64,000 bases of DNA, from NCBI GenBank assembly GCA_037013685.1, contig CM072887.1, positions 39,669,154 through 39,733,153 on the forward strand, written 5' to 3'. Position 1 is the stretch's first letter, and each line of letters begins with the position of its first letter. Made by a program: the position numbers and the translations under genes. Shown piece by piece: positions 13,701 to 28,372 of this stretch. The stretch is from Acridotheres tristis (lineage: Eukaryota; Chordata; Aves; Passeriformes; Sturnidae). The notes under the pieces were generated by a model. That model did no database searches. It had not been told where the DNA came from and saw only the letters and a list, made by a program, of their open reading frames with translations.

Positions 13701-16700
13701 AGGGTTCTAAAAGAAGTGGAGAGTGCTAAAGCAATAATACTGCACTGAAGACAAGGAACAACAAACAATTGCAAACCTTCTGAAGTTTTCAGTGCAAGAA
13801 TTAGCAAACCAGACTTCTCCAAATTATCAAGTCTCTGCTCTTCTCAGAAAGCCTAGTGTAGCTTTTGGCTTATAAAAAAATCAGAAAGCTGTTGCTTTAC
13901 TTTTTCTTGAAGTATTTGATTCAGTTCTAATCAGACTGTATCTCTCCAAATGCGACTGTTAGCAAACTGAAATAGTGTGCCAAGAGGGAATGCAGCACAG
14001 CATTCCTTATTTTATCTTAGAGCTTAGGTATCTAAATTGCTATGTGGTTGCAAAATGTGAGGGGAAAAAAAGTAAAAGCAAAAGCAAAAAGAAAACAACA
14101 AAGAAACCTCACACTGCCTGGCTCTCTTAGATGCCAGTAGAGGAGAGTTTAGGCTAAGACTGCTCTGCTGTTTTGTTTGAATCCAGAACGAAGCTATAAA
14201 AATAAATAGTGAAAGAGTTGGCCAGCTCTTGTCACGAAGCAGCAAGTCATTATTTTATGGCTGTGTCAGGCTAGATGCCTGTGCTGACATCCTTTCCAAC
14301 CCAAGAGGCTAATATCTCTGCATCTTTAAAACTGATACTTTCAGCATATATAGTTTGCTACGTGTTTCCTGTCACCAGAGGCTACAGCTTTTTATCTGCT
14401 TTGCTGTTAGACACCATCAGTTCTTTACAATATACATTGACCTAGGTCAAATATAATGGGAAATTTTCGGGAGTGGTTTATTCCATATAAACAAAGTGGT
14501 GTCTTGTGCTCTGAATAAAATTTTTGTGTTAAATTAGCTCCAAGTTATGACTGTTTGACTTTTATCATGTCATTACTGAGTTACTGAAAGGGTATAGCAG
14601 TGGGAAAGAAGCACAGAAGCAGGAATAAATTCTGGTTTGTTGTTAGGACAATTAAGTAAAGTGCTCAGGTGAGCAGCTAACTTGAAATAGCTTGTTGCAC
14701 TGCATGTTTCTAAGTTTAAGGACGAATGAAGAAAGGTATTCTGGCAAAATCGAGGTGCAAAGGGAAACAGTGAAAGGTGTTTGGATTATATGTATCTGCA
14801 CTAGGTCTGCTTGTTCATATCTGTGTTACTTTAGGAAACCTTTCTCTAGTGTAAGGACAGCTGACTGTGGGAAACTCTCAAGGAAACCTTCAAATGATTA
14901 AATTAACTACTTTATATGTAGTTTTTACAAAGTAGTAAATGTTTTTGATATGTTCAACAGAATATTCCATCTATAATAACTAAGTAAACGATGAAGTGTA
15001 TTTTTTGGATAAATATATAACAAGGCTGTGTCAAACACAATAATCTCTTGCAAAGCAAGCGAAGTTTGCTCCATGTATTGGGACTGAGAAAGGTATTTTT
15101 ATTCTTACTGTGATATATAGCAAACCAAGAAATACTGGATGAACTAAATTGAAACCTTTTCAAGAAATTTATCTATACTTTTGGCAAGCTGTTTACTTTT
15201 CCATGAGAGAATCTGGGTTAGAACTCCCTGTAGAGCCCCAAAATTCCTGTAAATCAGTTGTATTGAATGTCACCTTACGGATGGTGTTTACACCCTTGAC
15301 AAGTTTGGGTCATTGTTATAATGATAAACTTCTACTTTGCAGTAATAAACTTCCCTCTGTTTCATATATTATTCAGGGATTACCCAGCAGAGCTCAAGTA
15401 GGTGCATGTTTCTTCCCTGAAGCTCCATGTTTTTGGAGCTGTACTGTTGGAAATAAAGCATAAAATGAGATTAGTTCCAAGTCAGGCTGGTGCTGTTTGT
15501 GAGGTTAACTCTATTCCAGAATTTCCTGTTGACTTCAGTGTTATCTGAGGAAAATCCTGCAGCAATGTAGTGGCACCAGTTCACTTAATAGGTGAAAGTT
15601 CTCCCTGTTGCAGAGAAACTTAGATCAGAATTAAGATGACATTTTATTTTGCTTGTGGTTTCTGGTCACTGGTCTCCCCTGGAAGCCATTATTGTCACCT
15701 GGGAAATTCAGAAAGACCTGCCCAAACAGCTACAGTTCTGTACTCTCTAAAGTTCTGTGAATTTCTGTCCAGTCCCATTCACCCATTTTTGTCTTCTGTT
15801 GTATGCCTCAGGACATGTTCATCTTATTAAACCTCTGGTTGCTTTTGCAGTCCTAGTGCAAAGTCACAGAGGTACAATCAACACACTGGCCAACATACTG
15901 TGCTAAAATGCAATGAGCCTTGTACCAATCCAGTTTGACAGCTAACAGAGTCCCACTGAGCTGATTTGAGGGAAACTCATGCATCTTCATGCTCAATTTC
16001 TGTGCCAGGAGGTATTTTTTTCCAATTCCCCACAAGGTTGTGGGATGTAGAAGCCCATTTACTTGGAGTTGAGAGGATAAAGTCTCATTGAAATAGTCAT
16101 TGACACAATTCCAAGTTACAGCTGTATCTGCATATCTGCAAAATTAGTCCTTCTCATTTTATGACTATTAGGCATATTAGGCTGCATTTCAGCCAGATTT
16201 TAACAGGTCTTCGGACATGATGGTCTTTTCACCAGGTTATATACCAGAATCCAGCTTGAGCCTGCTGGCTTCCTTATTAATACTTCTGTTAGGAAGAGAA
16301 ATAAAGTATAGTGAGAATTTTAGTAAGAAACCAATAACAGTTTCAAGCCCTTTATTTTTCCTCTAGAAAGTTCCAAAAGTTTAAACAAAAACAGATTAAA
16401 AAATAAATTAATACAACTTTGCAGCATTGCACAGTGTTTTTCATCCATCCAAAACCTAGCAGCCTTAGAGTCCCCTCTGCTCTCGGGTTTATCACCAGAG
16501 GGACACTGCTCACCTCCTAAGAGTTTAGCCTCCTTTTGTCAGGAGCAATGCTGAAGAGTCAAAAGCTGTGGGCTGACTAATCAGCCCAAATATACTATGT
16601 CAGTCCTATAACCTTTCATTCTGGTCTTCATTTCAAAATATTCAAGGTCCATCCTGATCTGAATGATTCCTGCCCTAGATAAATAGCAAAGTTGAATCTC

Positions 16701-19700
16701 TGTGTGAGAGACTTTACTGGTACCTATCCCCTTAGATGTATTTATTTATTGATAGATTCATTAATGTAAATGAAATTCTGACAAACCACGTAAGTCTAGA
16801 CTCATCCTATTAATTTGAGATTCATGTGAGGCATTTTCATTAGCTGCACTACTATTAGATGCACAGACAAGAATTATCTGGGTGCAGTCAAAGGATACTT
16901 TGTACAGTAAATCCCTGATTTGCCTTTGCTGAATGGTCATGAGCAATGGCCATGTGGAAGGTTTTTTCTCCCTATGGATTAGGATGTCACCCATCATTTA
17001 TTTATGCTTGTTAGGAGCTGCAGGGTTTCCCTACAACTATCTCATCTGGTATTTTGATGTGAACTCATGTTTCAGCCTTTCTCCCAGTCATGTCAGGAAA
17101 TAATTTTTTCATCCTTTTTCAGCTGTTATTTTGCATTAATATATAGCCCTTAAATGTCTTGAATTCTTTTTCTTTGTAAGAATTGCTGGAAGTTATGCAA
17201 CAGATTTTGAAGGCATTGCTACCAGAGCACAGAGGCAGATGATCAGATGGTGTAATCTTACAACTTTATTGAAAACATTAAAATTTCTTTTCTCTTCAGT
17301 GGTCTCTTTTTTATTTGGAAGGAATTTACCTCCTCTGTATTAATAATTTAATGGTCATTAATATTCTGAGTATGAATATTTTAATATTTCTTCTTTCTAT
17401 CTTGATCACCCAATTACATTTCTTCTATCAGGTTTGAACCTCAGCTCTGTGTCATAATTATTCTTCTGCATTAATGTCCTGGTAAAATAAAAAAAATGAA
17501 AAACAGAACTGGAAATAATATTTTGACTTTACATAGTTTCAGATGCTTAACTTGATAAGAGGTCTTCCTTGTGGCTTTATTTTGCATATATTGAAGCACA
17601 GTAATGCCCAACAGGTTTAAAATGTTTCCATGGTTATATAATACAAAATAAGACTTCAAATGTGAATTTTATATTCCAATAAATTTGGTGACTGTTGATT
17701 TTAAAGCATATTAGATCATCCATGAATAGGAGGCCTTTAGAGCATCAGGCTGTTTAGGAACAAGTGGTGGACAGTTTTGGAGAACTTCTCTTTCCTCTTG
17801 GCATATTTTCATGATAATTCAACTGTTGAAGATAATTTACAACCCTGCTGGTACTATACCAGAGACCTTATGTGATGGAATTTATATCACTTTTCCTTTT
17901 AGGCATCTAAACCACATGTCATTCTAGAAAAACGAGGACAGAGGTCCAACAAAGGAGTGATTTATTTTCAGTTAAAATACTAGCTACATTAAAACCACAT
18001 GTTATTAAGTACTGTGTAACCAAACCATGCTCAGAAGAATGCTTACGACACCAAAGCTTGCTTAAAATGTTTCTTTTTTTTTTTCCCCTAAAAAAAAGCC
18101 TTCAGCAGTGCACACATTAACAGATTTTACCTGAGCTATACAGTACATTGGCTATACTTCTCCCTTGGAGAAACACATTATTAAAGTGCCATAGTACAAA
18201 TTAATTCAGTTCCTTATTATTTTTCTTTCTCACATTTCTGGATGCTTGAACTTCTCTGCTCCTTTCAACTATCATTGCATGTCTCTGTGAGTATTCCTCC
18301 TGAAACAACATAATACAATTAATGCTAAGACTGAAATGTAGTTTTTCAAAATGAAACTATTTGTATTTGGGTCATATTGGCAACATGAACTCTCATAGTG
18401 CTCCTTTGAGAAGAGTAAAGTAACAGACACAGAATTAGTGCACATGAGTCCAGGATCAGGAGGGAAATAGGAAGATTAGAATTCAGGGGCCCCAATTTTC
18501 TTGTCAGAATGCAGATGCTGAGGGCAAATTTCTGTCCTCACTATGCTAAACTTCCACACCAGATTGCCTAGGACTTCAAGAGATTTTTTAATGTTAATAT
18601 TGCCAGGTGAGTTGTCCAAAGCTCAGTGGAGGTGACAAGTGAAGGATTTACCCTGTAAAAAAGGAATTTCTGCCATTCCACTGTTTCCAGGCTGGTTCTG
18701 TGAATGCGTGTATGGATCATACTGGCACAGGAGGGTGCTTGAGAGACTGGGAATTCAGCTGGCTCACCTGTGTGCTCCTATGAATGCAAACCTCTGTCAA
18801 GTGCTGTTGCCTCACTGTTCAGATTCTGTTCAACTTGCATGGACTAGAAAGGCTGTCCCATGCTTTTGAAGAGCTGCACAAGCATTAATGAATCACCACA
18901 ATACCCCTGTTTCACAGTTTTAGCCTTAAAATGGGATTAACTAGTTTCTGTCAAACAGTCTTTAAACCAAACAGGGATCAGAAGCAGCAAATTTCTCTGC
19001 TTGTATGTTTGAAATCATTCTAATTCAAATGTTCCAGTCACATCTTGAAGTCATTAATACTACGTTAAGCTTGTCTGGTATTCTCATTTTTCCTGAAATT
19101 GCTTAGCTCAAGCAGATTCTGAAGTTCTGATTCTGCATCAGCAACATGCTAAAATCTGTGGTGTAAAAGGTACAACAGCTATGTTATGTGTCTTTTTTAA
19201 GCTCTTGGCTGTCTAACTGAAATAAAGTGTATGTAGTAGACAATATAATTTATTAGACAATAGAAACTCTGCCTAATTAAAGCTGACTGGTTTATTAATT
19301 GGTCTCCTGGGTGGAGACCAGTACCAAGTAATGAAGGAGAAGCCTCACAGTGGACAAAAAAGGACCATGTGGTAGACTTGATGTCCCACACTTAAATCAT
19401 AAACTGTCACATTAATTTTTACCATAATATGAATCATTCATGCCCAAAATTATTCTTTAATCACCATCCCAATAAGTCCCTGCCTCCTTTGCCTTTTCTG
19501 AAGCACTAGAAAGCTGTTGCTGCCACCAGCTCTGAAAGAATATTGTGGGGTGCAGTGTAGCAGCTATTGCTGTGTTAAATTGAGAGGAAAAGCCCTGTTT
19601 GGGCTTCTGCTCCTTGGTGGCATTTGGAACAGAAAGGCTGTCTGTCCAGGCATCTCTCCATTTCATTTCCTAGTTATGGATTATTGTCCAGAAATTATTG

Positions 19701-22700
19701 TCCTGCATTGGTTCTCTTCCCTACAAATAATGCAAATTGATCATACATTTTCACTTATTAAAATTCTCATTCTCTTTGCATTGAGTCTCAGAGTTGTGTT
19801 TTTCATAACATAGATGATCTCCTATCTTTTCTTTTTATTGCATCATCCAACTGACTTATGATTTCCCTTTCTCTAGATGTTTCCAGATGTGTGGCTGAGA
19901 GGAAGTACACCCAAGAACAAGCTCGCAAAGAATTTCAACAAGTGTTTATCCCAGAATGCAATGATGACGGCACATATAGTCAGGTTGAAAATTTTTCATT
20001 CAGTGTCTTGCATGACTGGAAAGTCTGAGTAGATGTGTTTGAAAAGGGTGATGAAGAGACAAATGTAATGAAGGGAAATGTAATTTCAAAATTAAATGTA
20101 ATTTGTGCCAACACATCAAAAAATTGAAGGAAAATCTGTGTTATGTGTTGAGTCCTTGTTCTCTTTTTCATAGTTGGCCAGCAAAAGAGCCAAACATTAC
20201 CACTGTTAGTGTAATGCACTCCCTGTTCTTCTAGGATGAGGCAGCTGAGTCATTCTTGTAGCCCCCTGAATACTCATCAGATGGTAAAATGCTTGGAATT
20301 TGAGATCTGTTCCTGATTTGTACCAGATATCTTGTGACTAGAGTCCATATCTTAAGTGCTAAATCATGAATCATGCAGAATCCTTCTTTATTCTCTGCTG
20401 AATTTCTTCACAAGCATATGGTCTGAGACTTAATTTATTTAGATCACGGAATTCAGAAAGAACACAGTTAGAAGCTTATCCTGAGGTGTATATTCCAATA
20501 ATGATCACCTTCTGTCACCTGTGTACTGCATTTTGGTCATGGAGTTGTGCAGAAGGCAATTTTTCGCTTTTTAAGCATGATGAGGCAAGTGATACTGGCC
20601 CTTAGAAAATATAATGCAATTGATTTCTAAGTGGAATTCCAAGAGTTTCCTTTCTGACAGCTTGGGATATGAATAATGCTGGCAGAAGCACTCTGTCCTG
20701 CTCCTTTAGTGGGTGGAATAATATGTTCTCTATGTGGGAAAAAACTCAGGATTGCTTGTTTCAGGAACAGTTTATGTGTCCCTTGAGGAACTTCCTTGTG
20801 AGGTTTTTATAACACCTGCACCACACTCATCTTCAGACAGGGTGTAAACAACCACATATTTCAGTAGTTTTCTCTTCCATTTGATTCTGAAGGACCTACC
20901 ACACTTAGCTTGAAATATGCTTTATATTAAAAAATCATATTTAGGACTGAGATGAGCCCATTGTGGTCTGTTGTTCTAGGTTTTATCAATATACTTTGTT
21001 GGATAAGTCTCTATACTCATGTGCGTTGACTGCTGTGGGATAACAGGCACATGTCTGACAAGCTGCACATGGTTCTTATTGTTTCTGACAGGTTCAGTGC
21101 CATAGTTACACTGGATACTGCTGGTGTGTCACTCCCAATGGCCGTCCTATCAGTGGTACTGCTGTGGCCCACAAAACTCCCCGCTGCCCAGGTAAATCTT
21201 GTTTGTCTGGCTAGGTTGTGACAGTATGTCATGAACAACAGAGTTTATCTGTGGCATCTGATTAGACTTAAGGAAAAGACATTTTTACTGGAAGAGTGGT
21301 TCAGCCCAGAAACAGGTGATGGTGGAAACTGTGGATGCCCCATCCTTGGGGTTTGGGAAAATTCAACTGGATGAGGTTCTGAGAAAGTTGGTCTAGGTTT
21401 TCACGTGGTCGTGCATGAAGTCTGAGGTCACTGCCACCTTAAGCCTTCCCGTGATTCTGGGATCCATCTACTTTATTTGTATGTTACTCTAGCTATTGAA
21501 GGTTTTCTGCAATGGTCGTTCATACCATATTTATGTGCCCATATATAAAACCAGGTGACTGAATTGCTGATATAGCACTTTATGTTATAAACTCTCTTAC
21601 ACATAAACTCATTGCAAAAACATTTCAGGGGGATTTGGGTTTTTTGATAATTCCAATATTTAGAGTACAGGAAAAAAGTAGTGGGAACACCCATTTGTAA
21701 TATAGCCCAATGAAAGAATTCCCACAGCACATTCCACGAATGACCAAATCCAGAGGAGAAATAAGAACAAAATAAGAGCATTAAGAGCAAAATGAAAAAA
21801 TTGCCTGCAGAAATTAACTGGCAAATCAAACTCACTGCCTTGCATGCTCTCTTTTATTTTTCATCAGGACAGTTAACAGGTTCTGTTTTTAAAGTGTTTG
21901 CTTCTGACCCTATTTTATTAACTCTGATGATAAATATAAATCCCAAGTGTGTGAATGGTTGTCAGAATCACGGTTCACGCCCCTCGAGGTTGAGGTACAG
22001 AATTAGCTCTACAAATATTTGCACACTCTATCTATTGTACAACTACTCGTACTGAAACACCATTCTCTGTCAGAAAGTGGAAGAAATAGCTTTATAAAGC
22101 CAATCCTGTAGTGTGAACGAAGCTGAAAAAGAAAGTGGATCAGAGAATTTTCTTGTCCTGATCTACTTCAGTCATTCAGGAACATCAAGAACGTTCTTGT
22201 CTTTAATAAACGGAGAAAGGAAGGGATCACTACAGAAGTTTCAGCATAGTTTATAGAAAGCTATTTTTATTTTTATAGTCTTTCTCGTTAAAGTGACTTG
22301 CAGTATCTTTCCACATCTTGCCTGTAGGTGAACTTTATCTAGAAGTAATATTTTTCAGAATATTCTTTTAAATCCAGTCTGAAAAGTCACTGTGAAACAA
22401 GAATCGATTGTGAAAAATAATATAAATTATTCAGAAACCTTAAAATAGAGGAAAATGTGCATTCATATTCATTTTAGTTTCATTATCATTTATGACTGAT
22501 CTGCATCTTCAGAAGACACATGGATGTGTCTTCTTTAGTTGTGGATGTGTCATCCCTGGAAATGCTCAAGGCCTGGTTGGATGGGGCTCTGAGCAACGTG
22601 ATCTAGTGAAAGGTGTCCCTGCCCCTGGCAGGGATTTTAAATGAGAACTTTAGTCTCTTGCCAACTATTCTGTAATTCTGTGATGCTATGGCTAGGACAG

Positions 22701-25700
22701 CACTTTTGTACTTCAGTGTAATTTTGAGGTGAGTTATTTTTACATGTCCATAGACAGGGCTTCTCTGAGAATGTACCTTTGTTACTTTCTCTGCAAAATC
22801 CATTTTTGGCTTCCTCCCTGCCTCTCCTTTCCCTGACATCAGTGAAGAAAAGGTTATGCTGATGCTGAAAGTTCAAGAAATGATTGTTTGTCAGGTGTCT
22901 TATAACACATGACACTATTTTGGCTCATATGTCATTCAACGTGTTGAATTATTTGCTATATTTTCACTTTTTGTATTTTTACTGGTATTATTGAGGAGCA
23001 ACTGCAGTGTAGTTCCCAGATAATTAATCAATTAATATAAGATTTATTCTATATCTCTACAGAAACCTAACCCTTGTTCCTCTCAAAGGTATATTCATGT
23101 GCCTAGCAGATAAACTGCCCGACTGCTTCAGCGCATTTTTAGAGGAGCGGGAAGGGAAATTATTTTTACAGAAACACTAAGGTGAAGGTCATAATAGTAC
23201 TCAAATTGAATTAAGTAGCTCAGAGATAAATAAACTGCTCTAGGGCACAGGTGAGTATTCAGAGTCTGATTTTGATCCATGAAAAGATTGTGGGTAATTT
23301 TTCAGTTGTTACGAGACCCTGAGGGATTATCTCTGCACTTTTCGTCCCCTGCTTGTATCAGTGTTCTCATGTTTTACTGTTCATCACTTCTCCTTTATTC
23401 CTCAGGAAAGAAGTCCAGCTACAGCAGAGTTTGGAAGTAAGACTTCAAAAGCTAGGGAATTTTGCAATGGTATTGGCTTAGGACTCAATTTTGAGAGATC
23501 TGGAGAAACGTTCTCATTCAACAGAGAAGACAGCTCCAGATTTTCTCAGAAAGTTATGGGATATAATAAAGCAAAACTTAGTTCATATATTGCAAAATGA
23601 AAGTCTGATGCACAACTGCATCTTTCTCCCATTTCCAAGTATGTATTCAAAATTGCCATCTGTTTAGGATAACAGAGTTGAGGTTTTTTTCCTTGCAAGA
23701 GTGTTGATGTTTTCCAGATCACGATTGATTCCCTGTTGTACTTTTTTATTTAGTATGACTGTGCACAGGAATTACAACCAAAACTTTAGTGGGTCAACTG
23801 AAATTGTGTAGATATATTCCTGTTTCAACTAGTATTGCAGAGATACCATTTCTGCTAATGCTGTTGTCCCTTTTTAATCCAAATCACTGTGTCTTGCTAG
23901 AATTGCCTTGTTATTTCTGATATGCAGGCAGATCTCCTGCAATGGTGGCATCCTGACACCAGCACACTTCTGTATTTTCACTGCTTCTGTGTATTCTGCA
24001 GGCTGGATGTTATAGGTATTTCAAAAACATTTATACAAATTTCTCAGTTTGCCTGTACCATACCTTTTTCTCCCAAGATCACTTTTGCCACCTTTTTCTT
24101 TCAGAGGAAAATTTGTACAGAAAATTAAGATACTTTTCTAATGATTTTCTTATAGGTAATGTGCTACCATGGAATGTATGAAAATTTCTTCCTTTAATGA
24201 AAATATTCAGTTCATTTTTAGTTTTAGGTTAGTTCTTCAACAACTTCAGATAAGGTTCAAATATGTGTCTAATCAACTGTGCTGTTCTGAAATTTTGGGA
24301 TAATTTCTTGCCTTTCATTTGCCCCCAGTGGAACCACCTTTGGTGAATGCCCAGAAATAAGAAAGAAGAACATGGCAGTCTGGAAGAACTTGAATTTTAA
24401 TAGAAGAAATACGGAGCAGAATTTAGGATGGGCAGTTAGGAGTTTAGTTTAGAAATTCCAACCCCTATCCATGCTTGCCATTTACTGTGTGATACTGGAT
24501 ATACAAAAAACAATCTCTACATTTCCCTAACTGTTGGTTAGCTGAATAACATGATGCTTCCTAAAGTTATCTCAGGCCCGAAAAGTGTCCCATATGTATT
24601 TTTTACCTATCAACAGCAGTTGCCTGAGCCATTTTTTGTTCATTGAGTTGTTCTTGTTGCTCTTTTTTCCAAGAGACATAAGATGTGGCAGAATGAAGAT
24701 CATAAGCAGAATTAAAAAATGCAGGACTTTCCAACTGTTTTATGTAAACCTTTGCTTTAATTACTATATCTGTACCTGAAAGAAGCTCTTCTTCTATCCT
24801 TTTCAGTTTTTCCCACATCAACATTTGGTACTGCTAAGACACACATGATAAATCTCAAAATGCTGTTCCACTCCATGAAAATAGTCTTCACTATTATAGG
24901 AGCAATGGTGAGAGGGACAGTAAATCAAACAAATTCCCATGATGGCATTAAAAAGAAAGCTCCTTAAAAATGATTAATGTCTCCCAGTACTTTCACTAAA
25001 GAACACCAGACAGTAAAAAAAGACATTTTTACAACTATCCATCTCTGTTATCAGCATTGCAGGGAACTACAGAAATTCCATAGACAGAGAGTCCTGAGAA
25101 ATGGGGCAGGAATTGAGAAGCAGGTGTTATCATTGAAAAATACAGTCTTTGCCTATTGTTGGGGGTTTGTGCCCTATTAAATATGCTGGGCTCCTGCCAG
25201 TGAGATTGCAGAGGTATGGATACATGTTTTATTCTCCTGTGATGCAGTTTTGCTGCCTTTTGATTAAGATGGCATGGCCATCTTTTATGGGAAAAATACA
25301 AATACCTTTAGAAGTTCAGAACTCTTCCAGTATAGTATAATAATCAGACAATATGATGGAAAAAATATATTTGGAAGGCAATGAAGTTTTAAAATTTACA
25401 TTAAATGGTTTTTGTTAGCTGGAGAAAAATACCCATCCTTGACTCATCTAGATACTTTGTCCTCATTTACAGCACTTTGCCTATACACAGACAGTCAGAC
25501 AGAACCATAGGAGAGATAGGAATAGTATGGGGAGTTTACCATTCCTGATATCTGCATTCAGTGATTATATGTCAAATATTCTTTCGTAGAAGATCAGAAA
25601 TCAGTATCCAAACTAGATAATAATAGACTTTCACTTTTTTTTTTTTTATAGCCCAGTTCCATATGATAGGACTTATAGAAAATGGATATGCTAAAATCAC

Positions 25701-28326
25701 AAACCAAAAAACTCACATGACATTCCCTGGAAGATTTATTGTGCCACAAATGTTATTTTAGTGAAATTAGATGGAACTGTGGGGTTTGCAATAAACTAAG
25801 GCATGAATATGTCTGCCTTTAAAAAAAAAAGATCAGAATCATAATAAATAAATAGATGATTAAGCAAGTGTAGAAGCTTGAATGGTGCTAAATTCTTCCT
25901 CTTAAAGTAATGCTGCTGACTCTAATATCCCTCCTCCTCCATCATTCTGTAAGGATATTTATTTATGTGGTGATTTGGTTGCTTACAGTGTACTGGGAAC
26001 TTGGAAGCCAATTGCATTGCCTAACTTTTAGATGTTATAAGTTGGTTTTGTTTCCTGCCTAGCTGAAAATGTGGGAATTCATCATGATATTGAAGACAAA
26101 ATTTTCTAAAGACTTGCAAATGCAACTTCCTATCACCACTTAAGCTAGAAGCGCTTCTACCTTAAATATATTCAGGAAATGGTAGAAAAAAGATACCAAC
26201 TCAATAACTCCTTACCTCGAATTTGGAGACATCAAGAAAAGTTTATGCTGCATAAATTGAAAATTTCAGGTGGAACTATATGAAGGACACAGATTTTCTT
26301 TTGTAGGAAATTTTGTGAATATTTTTGTTGACTTCCTAAGACTATTACAAAAATTAATGTTAGCCCAGTAAACCTAATTTTCACAGAATTAATCTAATTT
26401 TTACTGAAATTAGATTAGGTATGATAAAGTTAGTTTTTAGCACTAGTTAATGCCATTCTCTTCCTCCATCCATTAATTTTCCATGAAAATTTAGGGTAGA
26501 AAAAGTAATCAAGTTCAATTCTCCCAGATTTTATTCATTCTCACCGTTTCTCATATAAATGACGTAATGTGAATGCATCTGGAAGGATTTTTCTGCTTTT
26601 AGTTTAAGATGTGGGATATTATATAAATTTCACCAATGTGTTAAATTACTTATGTATAAACTGAATTCAATTTATACTAATAGTTCAAATGTACATAGAC
26701 AACACTGGTGCCAAACTGGAGCAGAGTGGGTATCAGTAGCAGTTCATCACACTCATTCCCCCTACTGAGACATCATTTCTTCTCACAAATGAAAAGCCTG
26801 TTTAAAATGCTTGTGTGACTGAGAGCTGGGCCTAAAGTATCTGGATTTGCAAGAAAATTATAATTATAAGCCTGTGCACCAAAATGAAATTCAGAAACTA
26901 CAGAGTTAATAGTAGCTGGATGAAATTTGAGGAACGATTGGATCACTGGTATTTAGTGCAATTAGAAAAACCTGTAATTTTGTATATCGTACTTCTGAAC
27001 ACTGGAACATCTTATTTGAGTTCAAGCTGAGCCTTTTATCAAATGCAAGCCAAGCACCAAAAACTCAGATCTTCTGACTTCAGCATAAATACAGAATCTG
27101 CCTCCTCTTCAGAGTGAACAACATGGATTAGTATTGAAGCCCATTTAGAGCAAACACGCTTGGATATAATTCCTATAATGATAGCAATTTTATTTTTCCT
27201 GCCTCAATTAATACTGATGCATTACTAAGTTTATTGAATATCTGGTGACTCAAACATAATATAATGAAAACACACTAAAACACACTATTGCCATAAAAAG
27301 AAACAAGTCTAAACAAGAATATTTTAATATGGATCTATAAAGCTGTTATATGGATATATAAAGCTGTATTAAGAGCTGAATCCATCAGAAGGTTACTAGC
27401 TTGGCTGCATTGCCATGTATTCTTTTATGGAGGCTTTAAAATCGGCAGGGCTGGTTTGTAATGTTAGGCACCTTCCCTCTGGCAGACTCTTTGTCTAAAC
27501 TTCCTGCTGAAATAACCATCAGCATGGTTGGTTACAAGTTCAGCATGGTAAGCATGGCCTGTGATTCAGTGGGTTCTCTTATTTAAATTGTCCTCTTAGG
27601 ACACAAGTCTTGTGCTGCAAGGTTTGGGTTTTCTTTAGTTTGTTGGTTTTTTTTTGGTTTTTTTTTTTTTAATATAGTAATTTGTAGTTACTCCAGGGGG
27701 AATAAATTAAGAAAATTAAGGCAGCTAAATTATTTCACACACATACAAGCATCTGTCAGATGTGTCAGATGAGTGGTTTTTAGGTGTTTTTTTCTTTTAA
27801 TTATAGCAGGTGTATGTAAGAAGAGACTGTGTTGTAAGAATTGAAAGACTTCATGTTTTTTAAATTTGATCACTCTATGTGGATTTTCAGAGAGAAAAAT
27901 ACCTCTTCTAAACATGATCTTTAATGCAGCAGAGACAGATAAATCATTAAGAAGTGTCTAGTAATCAGAATTATAAAAATGGATGTAATGACAAGGCAAG
28001 AAATAAGGAAGGATTTCTATTTTAAACTCGAAGAACAATTGCCTCCTTGATAAACTACCGAGAAAAGCAGTGGATTTCTTGATGGCTTGAAAGCAAGGGT
28101 AGATTCTGGGCTGGGTTGGAGTCCAGGCTGGTAGAATGAACTGTTAAAACCCATCTCTTGACTCCCTTCTCACCAAGCTCATGCTCAGGCTCAGGCTCAG
28201 GCTCATGCTCAGGCTCAGGCTCAGTCTCAGGCTCAGGCTCAGGCTCAGGCTCATGCTCAGGCTCAGGCTCATGCTCATGCTCAGGCTCAGGCTCAGGCTC
28301 AGGCTCATGCTCAGGCTCATGCTCAT

Positions 28327-28372
<46 letters not shown>

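Larger units (their letters stand above)
7701..19876 (+). other. SMOC2: SMOC2 intron 2
   Basis: This 12.2-kb GT-AG intron splits an Asp codon (phase 1). It is mainly AT-rich unique-looking sequence. The notable content is a CpG-rich islet ending in A15 (12381-12637), a possible CR1 tail at 14257-14312, and a small hairpin at 19300-19320 with GGTCTCC/GGAGACC arms. Short open frames on both strands have no recognisable domain and I do not call them genes. Confidence 0.85.

Noticed and set aside
23235..23265. CAG|GTGAGT motif as a second recursive splice site
   Set aside because: The donor half is excellent, but the upstream sequence lacks a pyrimidine tract, so an acceptor is unlikely.
28177..28368. 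Regular repeat array considered as a CRISPR-like array
   Set aside because: Units are contiguous 6-mers with no spacers, in an animal gene intron. It is a simple tandem repeat.
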